Shown piece by piece: positions 1-8,177 of a stretch of 64,000 nt of DNA (positions are counted from its first letter, which is position 1; each line of letters opens with the position of its first letter). The notes under the pieces are model-generated. The model searched no databases. It was not told the DNA's origin and worked only from the letters and a program-made list of their open reading frames with translations. Both the position numbers and the translations under genes were made by a program. The stretch is from Bradyrhizobium rifense (GTDB lineage: Bacteria > Pseudomonadota > Alphaproteobacteria > Rhizobiales > Xanthobacteraceae), in contig NZ_VSSS01000028.1 of NCBI RefSeq assembly GCF_008123425.1, positions 46,976 to 110,975 of the forward strand. The letters are read 5' to 3'.

Positions 1-438
1 GATGCCAAGGAAGACGTGATCGATGGCCTCAACAGCGGAGCAGACGATTATCTCGGCAAACCCTTCGAGCCGCAGGAATTCATCGCCAGGGTGCGGGCCG
101 TGCTGCGGCGGCCTCGGCTCCTCGCTCCGTCGGTCCTGTCGTTCGGAAACGTCGAGCTGCACGTCGGCACCAATGAGGCCATTGTGGCCAACAAGAAGGT
201 TCTGCTGCGGCGACGTCAAGCTCTGATCCTCGGGGCGTTGCTGATGCGGCGCGACCGCGTCATCACGCGCGCGGCCCTGATGGAGGAGATCTATGGGTTC
301 GATGACGAGATCGAATCCAATACGCTCGAAGCGCAGGTATCCCGGCTCCGCAAAACGCTGACCGAGCTTGGCGGAGACGTCGAGATCCGGAGCATGCGGG
401 GCATTGGCTACATTCTGAGGATGACGCAGACCCGATGA
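1..438 (+). CDS. Response regulator, OmpR/PhoB type (5' truncated by window)
   Basis: Only the end of the receiver domain and the whole DNA-binding domain are present. The frame is open from base 1, so the start lies outside the window, and the phospho-acceptor Asp is not visible. The last receiver segment shows GADDYLGKPF, carrying the conserved Lys and the Pro-Phe of the beta5-alpha5 region. A winged-helix Trans_reg_C domain follows (about residues 45-140 of the visible part), ending in the typical RGIGYIL hairpin. The stop overlaps the ATG of the sensor kinase (ATGA, 435-438), so the two are translationally coupled. The protein should activate or repress promoters when phosphorylated by that kinase. 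The stimulus cannot be read from the sequence. Confidence 0.9.
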   Translation, partial: DAKEDVIDGLNSGADDYLGKPFEPQEFIARVRAVLRRPRLLAPSVLSFGNVELHVGTNEAIVANKKVLLRRRQALILGALLMRRDRVITRAALMEEIYGFDDEIESNTLEAQVSRLRKTLTELGGDVEIRSMRGIGYILRMTQTR

Positions 439-1802
439 CGTCGATCACCAGGACGCTGACGCTTTCGCTCAGCCTGGCTGCAGCGGCAATCTTCCTCGTC
501 TTGCTCAGCATCGTGATCTGGCTGGATATGACGCGCGAACGCGAGCAAGCCTTTTGCCAGGCAGCCGCGGTGATTCTCGATCGCGCCACGGTGGTCGATT
601 CCGGCCGGGAACTGACGATCCGTTCCATAGACGGCATCCGGGAGCTGAAATCCAATAGCCCCAACCTGTGGTACGTCGTGTCCTACAATGGCTTGATGGT
701 CGAGTTCGGACGCGAACTCAGACCCGCCCTCCCGTTCTCACTACCCTATACCGGGCCGATCGGTTTCTCGGTCCTCAATACGCTTGACCAGAAGAGCTCC
801 TTCTGCCTGGCCGTGGTCCGCAGCGGTGCTTCCGAACTCGTTATGATAGTCGGAGGTGCGCAAGTCAGGTTCGGCCAGATCGTAAGGTCGTTCGTCGGAC
901 GAAATCTTTTCCCCGTTCTGCTGCTTGCCGTTGCCTTTGCGTTGACGGTCGCGACCGGCGCGTTCCTGTCTGCGCGCTTCGTGGCCCGCAGCATCGAACG
1001 CGTGACCAGGCTGGCGCTCGCAATCGAGCCGACCGCGCCCCAGGCGTCGATCTCGCTCGATGAGGTCCCGTCCGAGCTCAAGCCGCTGGTTAGAGCGCTT
1101 AACCGCGCCTTCCATGAGATCGACGCCTACATCCAGCGGCAACGCAGATTTATCGGCAATGCGGCCCATCAGCTCCGAACGCCGTTGACCCTGCTGCGTG
1201 CCAAGATCGACGACGTGACCGAACCTGCCCTGAAAATTGAATTGGTGCGCGATGTTCGTCGCCTCTCGTCGCTGGTCTCGGCCATGCTGGACCTGGCGCG
1301 GTTACAAAATCATGCGATCGAAAAGCGGCCCGTTGATCTGGGAGTTGTAACGCGGGACGTCCTTGCAGATTTGAGTCCCTCCGCGCTGGACGCCGGAATC
1401 GAGCTCTCGCTAGAGCAGGTCGGGGAAGGCACCCTCGTGGTGCACGGCGTCGAAGCTGCTATTCGGAGCGCCCTGGCCAACCTGGTCGGCAACGCATTAG
1501 TCCATGCGCACGGCGCCGGACGCGTCGTGGCCAACCTTAATCGCGGCAGCGTTTCGATCTGCGACGACGGGGCTGGAATCTTTCCAAGCGCCGGGCGCAT
1601 CGAGCCGTTTCAAACCGGCAATCCGTCAAAAGAGGGTTACGGACTCGGCCTGTCGATCGTCCAGGAGATCATGGCGGCCCACGGAGGGACGCTGATCGTC
1701 ACGTCGACGCCAGGACGCGGGACGACGGCCACCCTGCGCTTTCCCGAGGCTTCTGAAGCAACGCCCGGCGAAGCCGGTTCCGGCAACATTGAGGCAATCT
1801 AG
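435..1802 (+). CDS. Two-component sensor histidine kinase
   Basis: 455-residue inner-membrane kinase. There is an N-terminal membrane helix (about 8-30), a roughly 120-residue periplasmic part, a second helix (about 153-177) and a HAMP-like linker. The HisKA box is GNAAHQLRTPLTLL, with the phospho-acceptor His at residue 245. A HATPase_c domain follows, with an N box (GNALVHAHG), a G1 box (DDGAGIF) and a G2 box (GYGLGLSIV). It overlaps the response regulator by 4 bp and is its obvious partner. The domain order resembles QseC/TctE-like kinases. The sensed signal is unknown. Nothing is missing from the catalytic core. Confidence 0.93.
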   Translation: MTSITRTLTLSLSLAAAAIFLVLLSIVIWLDMTREREQAFCQAAAVILDRATVVDSGRELTIRSIDGIRELKSNSPNLWYVVSYNGLMVEFGRELRPALPFSLPYTGPIGFSVLNTLDQKSSFCLAVVRSGASELVMIVGGAQVRFGQIVRSFVGRNLFPVLLLAVAFALTVATGAFLSARFVARSIERVTRLALAIEPTAPQASISLDEVPSELKPLVRALNRAFHEIDAYIQRQRRFIGNAAHQLRTPLTLLRAKIDDVTEPALKIELVRDVRRLSSLVSAMLDLARLQNHAIEKRPVDLGVVTRDVLADLSPSALDAGIELSLEQVGEGTLVVHGVEAAIRSALANLVGNALVHAHGAGRVVANLNRGSVSICDDGAGIFPSAGRIEPFQTGNPSKEGYGLGLSIVQEIMAAHGGTLIVTSTPGRGTTATLRFPEASEATPGEAGSGNIEAI

Positions 1803-2137
1803 TCGGAGCTCTCCGCTGGCGGCGTGCATCGCACGTCATGCCAAGCAGAGAGATTCACGGCACATGGAAATGCCAAACCGCCCTTCGCCCCGGCCACAGC
1901 CTGTCCGGCTGGCACTTCAACCACATGAAGGACGGTAACCCACCGGACGCGATGACGCCCGCTCTGTAGAGATGGCGTTGATGAAGCCCGAAGCCTTGCG
2001 GTCGGAGGATAGGCAATGCTGCGGCAATCTACCGACGGCCTAGTGCACCGTGCGATGGCTTGGAGCAGCGAAGGATCCAGCTTTGTCACCCAACCATGTT
2101 TGTGCGCGAGGCGCGAAGACACCGAGAAAGGCTATCC
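1803..2137. other. Intergenic stretch, no gene recognised
   Basis: About 335 bases between the kinase and the next membrane protein. Both strands carry only short frames with no recognisable domain, and I see no strong terminator hairpin. The last bases hold the purine-rich ribosome binding site (GAGAAAGG, 2124-2131) of the following gene. Confidence 0.4.
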
Positions 2138-2875
2138 ATGCACTTCAAAATCGTCCCGGCCATAGGGCCACGCTATTGGGTTGGTATTATGATCGCCAGC
2201 ATCTGTGGAGCGAACATGGGTGATTTCATACCCGATGTGCTCAAGTTGAGCGACTTGGGCGGCCTCTTGATGCTTGCACTGATGTTCGCCGTCATTGCGT
2301 TGGCAAATCAATTGAGCAGACGTGGAAATGAGGCCCTGTACTGGCTGGCAATCCTCGTTCTACGAGCCGCCGCGACCAACTTGGCCGACATCGGAATCCA
2401 CCGCACGCATCTGGACTACATCACGGTCTCGGCCTGCGTGGCCGCGCTCCTGGTCGCGCTCCTTGCCTTGCGCCGCGTATCATCGTTACCGCCGGTGACA
2501 TACGGGCTCCCACACACCAACGGCCTCTACTGGTTGACCATGCTGACTGCCGGAACGCTCGGCACTGTGCTCGGTGACGGCATAGGTCACATGATCCACC
2601 CGATCACGGTCGGAGTACCGATCTCTGCCATCATCGCGACCGGAGCCGTTGCCCTTATTCTCGCGCAGAAAGCGCGCCTCGACATGGCATCCGCCGGGGC
2701 TGCAAGCTATTGGGCCGCGATCGTGGCGATCCGCACCTGGGGCACCAACGTCGGCGATATCGCGGGTTTCGTTCTGTCGCTTCCCGTGAGCATGATGCTG
2801 AGCGGTCTGCTGCTGGCAGGCACACTGATTGTTTGGCGCGAGCCGAGCAATCCCATAGTCCCGGCAGCCACCTAG
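2138..2875 (+). CDS. COG4705-like multi-pass membrane protein with four internal repeats
   Basis: 245 residues, almost wholly hydrophobic. Four units each start with Tyr-Trp (residues 13, 68, 131, 191), run into a membrane helix and carry a small-residue turn with a conserved acidic position (D29, D84, D147, D207), as in GTNVGD. This four-fold pattern resembles uncharacterised COG4705 membrane proteins. The frame is open further upstream to 2060. The ATG at 2138 is preferred because GAGAAAGG lies about 7 bases before it and the upstream residues are polar and unlike the repeats. Function is unknown; a transport or metal-related role would be a guess. It stands alone with no operon partner. 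Confidence 0.75.
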   Translation: MHFKIVPAIGPRYWVGIMIASICGANMGDFIPDVLKLSDLGGLLMLALMFAVIALANQLSRRGNEALYWLAILVLRAAATNLADIGIHRTHLDYITVSACVAALLVALLALRRVSSLPPVTYGLPHTNGLYWLTMLTAGTLGTVLGDGIGHMIHPITVGVPISAIIATGAVALILAQKARLDMASAGAASYWAAIVAIRTWGTNVGDIAGFVLSLPVSMMLSGLLLAGTLIVWREPSNPIVPAAT

Positions 2876-2956
2876 TCTGTTCCGTCGATCGCGCCGATAA
2901 TCACGGCTCCGACCGAGGCGCGCTCTTGAGCGCGCTCTTGGCTTTGAGTGGAAACG

Positions 2957-3265
2957 CTAGTCGATATCGACTTCAAGCAATCGCGCAAATTGCTGTCCGG
3001 CGTGCATATCCCGCTCGCGCATCCATCCCTGCGGATGGGGGCGTGGATAGGAGATCTTGATCATGCGAAGCCTGTCGACCGGCACTCGCCTGACGAGCTC
3101 GGCATCAGTGCCGAACAGGTGTGCGAACAGTTCAGGTCCAAGAGCCGCGGTGTCACGGTATCGCTTGAATGATTCCTCGCCGTCGAAGAAAAAATCCACG
3201 GTGACCCAGAACGGACCGGCGTTCTTGGAGCGGACATGACGGCAAACATCCTTGATCTTGGGCAT
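2957..3265 (-). CDS. DUF4387 domain protein
   Basis: 102-residue cytoplasmic protein, start MPKIKDVCRHVRSKNAG. It matches my memory of DUF4387, a small family almost always placed directly after AtuA-type proteins. The ATG at 3265 lies only 2 bases after the stop of the upstream AtuA-like gene, which fits coupled translation; the frame could be extended 10 residues into that gene but this is unlikely. It probably forms the small subunit or partner of the AtuA-like protein. The reaction is not known. Confidence 0.8.
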   Translation of the reverse strand: MPKIKDVCRHVRSKNAGPFWVTVDFFFDGEESFKRYRDTAALGPELFAHLFGTDAELVRRVPVDRLRMIKISYPRPHPQGWMRERDMHAGQQFARLLEVDID

Positions 3266-3267
3266 CT

Positions 3268-4686
3268 TTAGGCCTTCTCGGCGAGGTCGGTCCACTCGGT
3301 GCGAACGAGTTCGAACCCGTCATGCGTGTGCACCACGTGATTTAGGACGAACTCGTAAACCTGTCCGCGGGGGATCTCCGCCGGCGTGAATGGAAACGCG
3401 TAGCTCGGCATCTCGATACCCGGGCGTAACGGTGTATGGAAGAAGTACGGATTGCAAGCCTTGGCCATGCGGTTGGCGAGATCCTGCGTCGGTGCCGTGA
3501 CGACGAACACGACGCCGACGTCGCGCGGTGGCGCTGTGCCGGCCGGGACCGGCCGTCCAGACGTTCCGTTCCACCCGTAGAGCCGCAGCGACAGATCAAA
3601 GCGAATCGCAGCACCGAACGTCTGGGTGATCCGATCCGTCAGCACGCGTTGCATACGGTCGTGAAATTCGTCCAGATTTGCTAGCACCTGCGGGTCTTCT
3701 ATTCCGATCAGCATGATGGTCTGGAAGTCGCCGCTTCGCGCGCCTTCGAGCTTCATGGTGTAGGGCATGGGCTCCCATTTCGACCCGGTCACGCGCGTAA
3801 TGCGATTATCGACCCATCGATAGTCGGCCTCGCTCACATCAAGAACTCCGCCAGGTTCCGTCAGACGAAACGGATCGCTGTTTTCATAGAGGAGATGCGC
3901 CGAGACGCTCTCCGGCGAGCACTGGTTGCCGAGATCGAGAGGCTCCACGTCGAAGGCATCCTCGCCAACGCGCATGAGCACTCCGCCGTGGCGCGGATTG
4001 ACCGTGCACTGTCCACCACACTCGGCGATCTTCGCGGCGTGCCATGCGGCACCGGCGCCGGCGCCCTTCAAGAGCGGAATCGCGGCCAGCACTGCGGTGT
4101 CGGTGGTGCGGCCGCCCAGCACGATGTCGGCTCCGGCCGCGATTGCTGCCATATAAGGCTCGGGACCCATCAATGCGACGATGTGCTCGCAAGACTCGAG
4201 TGCGCTGTCGTTTAGTGGTCTGAGCGGCGGCAATGGCGTGATCTTGCCTTGTTGATTTCTCCGAATGAGTTCGGCTGGAGATTGTTCGCTGTAGAGGCAG
4301 GCGATCTTCGGAGTGATCCCGAGCTCACCCGCCACCTCGATGGCGATATCCCGTGTCCAGTCTACGCCGGCGTCGGTGCCGCTGGTGCCGCACGTCCCCA
4401 CCAGCAGAGGGATCCCAGCCCTGTTCGCCTCGCTCATCAGGACTTCCAGGTCATGCTTGATGGATTCCCGATTCGTCTTCGAGACGCCGCGGGCGAGATA
4501 CGAAGGGCCGCTGTCGGTCGATCCGGAATCCACAGCGATCGCGTGAGCGCCGCAGACGATGCCATAATGCACGTGATGACGGTGGACGCCCCCGCCGAGC
4601 ATTCCCGTCGGGACGATGATCTTGATCTCGCCCGGAAGCCTGTCTCTCTCGGTCATGTTTTCGATCATCCTTTGCACGCCCAACAT
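3268..4686 (-). CDS. AtuA-family (DUF1446) acyclic terpene utilisation-like protein
   Basis: 472 residues. The N-terminal half has the DUF1446 signature (GMLGGGVHRHHVHYG, DSGSTDSGPSYLARG, GTCGTSGTDAGVDWTRD). The family is named after AtuA of Pseudomonas acyclic terpene degradation, but most members lie in unrelated catabolic loci, so geraniol use should not be assumed. Start codons in the same frame at 4668 and 4656 are also possible. The gene lies between an MFS carrier upstream (10-bp gap) and the DUF4387 gene downstream (2-bp gap), forming a three-gene operon for import and processing of an unknown organic acid-like compound. Control is probably by the divergent GntR protein. Confidence 0.82.
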   Translation of the reverse strand: MLGVQRMIENMTERDRLPGEIKIIVPTGMLGGGVHRHHVHYGIVCGAHAIAVDSGSTDSGPSYLARGVSKTNRESIKHDLEVLMSEANRAGIPLLVGTCGTSGTDAGVDWTRDIAIEVAGELGITPKIACLYSEQSPAELIRRNQQGKITPLPPLRPLNDSALESCEHIVALMGPEPYMAAIAAGADIVLGGRTTDTAVLAAIPLLKGAGAGAAWHAAKIAECGGQCTVNPRHGGVLMRVGEDAFDVEPLDLGNQCSPESVSAHLLYENSDPFRLTEPGGVLDVSEADYRWVDNRITRVTGSKWEPMPYTMKLEGARSGDFQTIMLIGIEDPQVLANLDEFHDRMQRVLTDRITQTFGAAIRFDLSLRLYGWNGTSGRPVPAGTAPPRDVGVVFVVTAPTQDLANRMAKACNPYFFHTPLRPGIEMPSYAFPFTPAEIPRGQVYEFVLNHVVHTHDGFELVRTEWTDLAEKA

Positions 4687-4695
4687 CCTGCGACC

Positions 4696-6165
4696 TCAGG
4701 TCTTTTCTCTCGGCGAGAGCCGTCCGATCGCCTCATGCGCGATATCCTCCAGCGAGCGTCCGCGGGTCAGCGGTCCGAAGATGCCGATCGACAGCATCAC
4801 CACGAGCATGCTGAGGGAAATGAGGACGAAGACGCCCACCGTTCCAAAGTGCTGAAGGCAAAATGCAATCATGAAGCTGGTAAAGATGGTGGAGAGCCGA
4901 CTGAAGGAATAAACGAAGCCGACGGCACGGGCGCGGATCGGTGTCGGATAGAGCTCTGCCTGATACGGATGGTAGGCAAACGACATCAGCGTATTCGCGC
5001 CGGTGATCAGGATGCCGAGCAGGATCAACAATTCGGGCCGGGATTGGAAGGCGAACAACAGGCCGAGAACGACTGTCACGCCGGACGCGACGACGATCTG
5101 CCACTTTCGCTCGAACCGGTCGGCGATGGTGAAACTCCACAACAGCGGCCATAGCGGGAACGAGACCGCAATCGCTGCGGAATAGAGCAGGCTCTTGGCG
5201 ATAGAATGCCCCTGGGCGGCGAGCAGCGCCGGCAGCCAGTTGGTGAAGCCGTAGAATCCGATGGTCTGGCAGAAGTTGAAGACCATCAGCATCACAGTAC
5301 GCGAGCGATACGCCGGCTGCCAGATCTCGGCGAACGTCCCCTGACGGCCGATGCCGACGATACTGATTTGCGGTGCAGGGAGCGCACGTCCGGTTTCCGC
5401 TTCGATCTTCGTCTCGAGTGATCCGAGAATTCTTTCCGCCTCCTCGATGTCGCCCCGCTCAGCCAGCCATCGTGGCGATTCCGGCAGCCCCCTGCGAAGC
5501 CACCAGATCGCGATCGCTCCGGTGCTGCCGATCAGAACGAGCCAGCGCCACCCGGCGACATCCAGAGGGTCGATGGGTATGAGCAGATAGGCAAGGAAGG
5601 CCAGCAGCGGGATGGCGAGGTAGGAGATGGAATGAACGATGGCCGCCGCCTTGCCGCGGATATGCTTCGGTACGATTTCAATCAGGTAAGCGTCTATGGT
5701 TACGAGCTCGACGCCTAGTCCAATCCCTGCAAACAGACGGCACGCGTAGATGCCGAGTGCGCTCACCTGCAGTGCCATTGCCAGGGTCGCGATACTGTAG
5801 CCGACCAGCGCCCAGACAAATACAGGTCTGCGACCGAAGCGATCGGCCACCGACCCAAAGGCCGTCGCTCCGATGAAAAGACCGAGAAATGTTGCGGCGG
5901 CGAAGGTCGCCTGGCCTGAAAGGCCGAAGACCGCCTTGTCCGCGTCGGCGAAAATGCCGTCGCGAACGAGACCAACGGGGACATAGGCGGTTTGCGCGAG
6001 GTCGTAGACCTCAAAGATCCCCGCGAGCGCAAGCAAAATGATCTGTCGCCAGATGGTCGGCGATTCAGGAAGGCGATCGATGCGGGCCCCGATGAGCGCA
6101 GCGCTCCGCGCGTCGCGCGGCACCGACGTGGTCGTACCGACCGCGGCCTCCATGAGCGCCTGCAT
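4696..6165 (-). CDS. MFS transporter, sugar/organic-acid symporter type
   Basis: 489 residues with 12 predicted membrane helices. The MFS loop 2-3 motif is present (GSVADRFGRRPVF), as is the sugar-porter style sequence before the central loop (GLPESPRWLAERGD). The ATG at 6165 is chosen because GGGAGGA lies about 8 bases upstream; an in-frame ATG at 6198 has no such site. It is the first gene of the operon with the AtuA-like and DUF4387 genes and is read away from a GntR regulator, so it most likely imports the substrate of that pathway. The substrate cannot be deduced. Confidence 0.88.
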   Translation of the reverse strand: MQALMEAAVGTTTSVPRDARSAALIGARIDRLPESPTIWRQIILLALAGIFEVYDLAQTAYVPVGLVRDGIFADADKAVFGLSGQATFAAATFLGLFIGATAFGSVADRFGRRPVFVWALVGYSIATLAMALQVSALGIYACRLFAGIGLGVELVTIDAYLIEIVPKHIRGKAAAIVHSISYLAIPLLAFLAYLLIPIDPLDVAGWRWLVLIGSTGAIAIWWLRRGLPESPRWLAERGDIEEAERILGSLETKIEAETGRALPAPQISIVGIGRQGTFAEIWQPAYRSRTVMLMVFNFCQTIGFYGFTNWLPALLAAQGHSIAKSLLYSAAIAVSFPLWPLLWSFTIADRFERKWQIVVASGVTVVLGLLFAFQSRPELLILLGILITGANTLMSFAYHPYQAELYPTPIRARAVGFVYSFSRLSTIFTSFMIAFCLQHFGTVGVFVLISLSMLVVMLSIGIFGPLTRGRSLEDIAHEAIGRLSPREKT

Positions 6166-6234
6166 ATGACCGTCCTCCCGATACGCGCACGTTCCCAAGG
6201 CGCGATGATGGCTCCATCTTTGAATACAATCCGA

Positions 6235-6272
6235 CAGATTGTCAACAATATGAAATTATTGTCGTCAATCTG
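6235..6272. promoter_or_regulatory. Candidate GntR operator: 16-bp inverted repeat
   Basis: Arms 6235-6250 and 6257-6272 are complementary at 14 of 16 positions around a 6-base spacer. Each arm also contains its own smaller dyad (ATTGT-N2-ACAAT on the left, ATTG-N4-CAAT on the right), so it may be two adjacent dimer sites. It sits in the divergent region between the MFS operon and the GntR gene, 35 bp or more from either start, as expected for an autoregulated FadR-type repressor. Confidence 0.6.
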
Positions 6273-6337
6273 TTGAACTCAAAGCTGAATCGCCCTAGGC
6301 TGTCTCGATGATTGAGCTTCTAGGTGGCGGAATTGAC

Positions 6338-7060
6338 ATGAACGCAGCTGAAGGCCCGGGCCGTGCGCTGATAGATCAGACCGTATCCCAACTTGAGCAT
6401 TTGATCTTTCGCGGGGAGTTGAAGCCCGGCGACAAGCTGTCCGAGCAGGCGCTGTCGTCGCGCTTTGGGATCAGTCGTGGGCCACTCCGCGAGGCGATCC
6501 GCAGTCTGGAGGGGCGACGTCTCGTCGAGCGGGTGCCCTTTGCCGGCGTGCGCGTCGTTCAATTGACGGTCGACGACATCGAACAATTGCTGGTGACGCG
6601 CGAGGCGCTCGAGGGCATGGCGTGCCGTCAGGCGGCCGAAAACATGACGCTGCATGAGACGCGGCAGCTGTTTCAGTCGCTTGCGGAACTTGAGAGGAAA
6701 TTTCTCGAGGAGGGTCCGAGCGGCGTCTTTCGCAATGGCGCGGCGGACAATGATCTGCACATCCAGATCGCGCGGGGCAGCCGAAACCGTTGGCTGATCG
6801 ATATTATTTGCGGCGAGCTCTATCCGCTTCTGCGAATCTGCCGGTTTCAAAGCATGATTGTCACGGCGAGCCAGAAGCATCGCGGCAAGGCGGTAAATCG
6901 CGAACACCGCGCGATCATCGAGGCGATCGAACAAAGGGATCCGGACGCCGCCGAGCGCCTGATGCGCGCACATCTTGTGGCATCGCGCGAGAATCTCATG
7001 AAATGGCTGCGTCGGCAGGACGGTATTGCGCGGACTCCAGCCCACCGTATGGAGGCATGA
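6338..7060 (+). CDS. GntR-family transcriptional regulator, FadR/FCD type
   Basis: 240 residues from the ATG at 6338; an ATG at 6308 would add ten. The N-terminal winged helix (about 10-75) shows LKPGDKLSEQALSSRFGISR and GPLREAIRSLE. The C-terminal FCD ligand domain (about 85-220) carries the metal/ligand residues typical of the class: Asp-Leu-His in DNDLHIQIA and His in NREHRAIIEAI. It is divergent from the MFS-AtuA-DUF4387 operon with a clear inverted repeat between, so it is probably a ligand-responsive repressor of that operon and of itself. The effector is likely the imported acid or a derivative (inference). Confidence 0.9.
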   Translation: MNAAEGPGRALIDQTVSQLEHLIFRGELKPGDKLSEQALSSRFGISRGPLREAIRSLEGRRLVERVPFAGVRVVQLTVDDIEQLLVTREALEGMACRQAAENMTLHETRQLFQSLAELERKFLEEGPSGVFRNGAADNDLHIQIARGSRNRWLIDIICGELYPLLRICRFQSMIVTASQKHRGKAVNREHRAIIEAIEQRDPDAAERLMRAHLVASRENLMKWLRRQDGIARTPAHRMEA

Positions 7061-7630
7061 CCGTCATCACGACCGGCGGCTTGCTTTCGGATCATCTTGT
7101 GATGCGGACGTCTCTGCGGGTGTTCGTGAGTAGCCACGCGCTTAAGCATTTCATCATTGATCGCTTGGGACGCATCTTCGTCAATGTCGGATCGCACAGC
7201 GACGACCGCATCACATAATTGCCGATCACCAAGCCGTGTGCCGCAGGCGAGGGGCCGTCACCGCTCGCCTCCATCCTGATGTTTATGCTGCCGGCGAGTG
7301 GAATCTTTCCCGGCGTTCAAGCAGGCGCCACCACCAGCTCCGATCCTCTTCAATTATCGACAAAAAGCGAATTTTGGTATCGGTAGTTGCGCCTCCAACG
7401 CGAAGCCTTCTCCGGCGTTGAAGCGTCGAGAAAGGTGCGCCCTTGCCGATGTCCCGCATCGTGCCCGTTTCGCCCCAATACCCTGGCGAGGTCGATATCA
7501 CAGCGCTCCGTTCTCGCGTCCTCGGGTCACGCTCCGAGCAAGCACTTCACGCTTGCTCCGATTCCTTCAAGCGTTGACCAGCCCCTTTTCACGATGGCGT
7601 GTTTCCAGCGGCGGCGCGCTTGCATTTTTC
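7061..7630. other. Long intergenic stretch without a convincing gene
   Basis: About 570 bases. A 53-codon plus-strand frame starts at 7057 (ATGA overlap with the GntR stop) and ends at 7218, but it has no recognised domain and may be chance. The rest holds only short frames on both strands. No RNA gene or strong terminator was recognised. Confidence 0.35.
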
Positions 7631-7676
7631 ATAAGCAAGCTTATCAAATTCATAAGCAAGCTCATCATAAGCTTAC
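7631..7676. promoter_or_regulatory. Three tandem palindromic sites, candidate MarR operator
   Basis: Site 1 (7631-7644) is ATAAGC-AA-GCTTAT with perfect 6-bp arms. Site 2 (7652-7665) is the same with one mismatch (ATAAGCAAGCTCAT). Site 3 (7667-7676) is the shorter ATAAG-CTTAC. Sites 1 and 2 are 21 bp apart start to start, two helical turns, so dimers would sit on the same DNA face. They end 18 bp before the MarR start codon. Confidence 0.65.
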
Positions 7677-7694
7677 GTAGGAGTACCGAGAGCC

Positions 7695-8177
7695 TTGGAA
7701 GCCGAATCCCCCACCCTTGGTTTTCTGCTGCACGAAGTCGCGCGGCTGCTCAGGAAGAGGTTTGAGCAGATTTCCCGCGAATCCGGGCTGACGCGATCGC
7801 AATGGCAGGCACTGGCCTATCTGGCTCAGAACGAGGGCATCAACCAAAGCGGATTGGCGGAACTCCTCGACATCGAGCCGATCACGCTTTCGCGCATTTT
7901 GGACAAGCTGGAGGCTTGCGGGTTGATCGAGCGACATACGGATTCGTCGGACCGGCGGGTCCGTATCCTCCGGCTTGCGCCGGCTGCCCGGCCAAAGCTG
8001 ATGCAGGCGCGCAAACTCGGCGAGACCACCCGCCGCGAGGCGCTGACTGGTCTATCCGAGGCGGAAGGTTTGCACCTGCTGGAGACCCTCAAAGTTTTGA
8101 AAATCAACCTCACCGAAGCGTGCGACTTCGGAGGAAAAGCAGAAGCGAGCAAGTCATGGGTAGTACCGGCGAAGTAA
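7695..8177 (+). CDS. MarR-family regulator of the adjacent efflux pump
   Basis: 160 residues starting at a TTG, with TAGGAG about 11 bases upstream. The winged helix-turn-helix (about 30-105) shows LTRSQWQALAYLAQ, a recognition helix region (IEPITLSRILDKLE) and the wing motif DSSDRRVRILRLA. The gene overlaps the start of the EmrA-like gene, so the three genes 7695-10997 are one operon. EmrR/MarR homologues in this arrangement repress the pump and release DNA on binding a toxic lipophilic compound. The three palindromes just upstream are the likely autoregulatory operator. Confidence 0.9.
   Translation: MEAESPTLGFLLHEVARLLRKRFEQISRESGLTRSQWQALAYLAQNEGINQSGLAELLDIEPITLSRILDKLEACGLIERHTDSSDRRVRILRLAPAARPKLMQARKLGETTRREALTGLSEAEGLHLLETLKVLKINLTEACDFGGKAEASKSWVVPAK

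Noticed and set aside
3268..4686. Geraniol/citronellol degradation gene atuA
   Set aside because: The rest of the atu pathway (carboxylase, atuC-H) is absent, so the family name does not justify that function here.
7057..7218. 53-codon frame starting at the ATGA overlap with the GntR stop
   Set aside because: No domain, no homologue I recognise and an unremarkable sequence; the overlap alone is not enough evidence.
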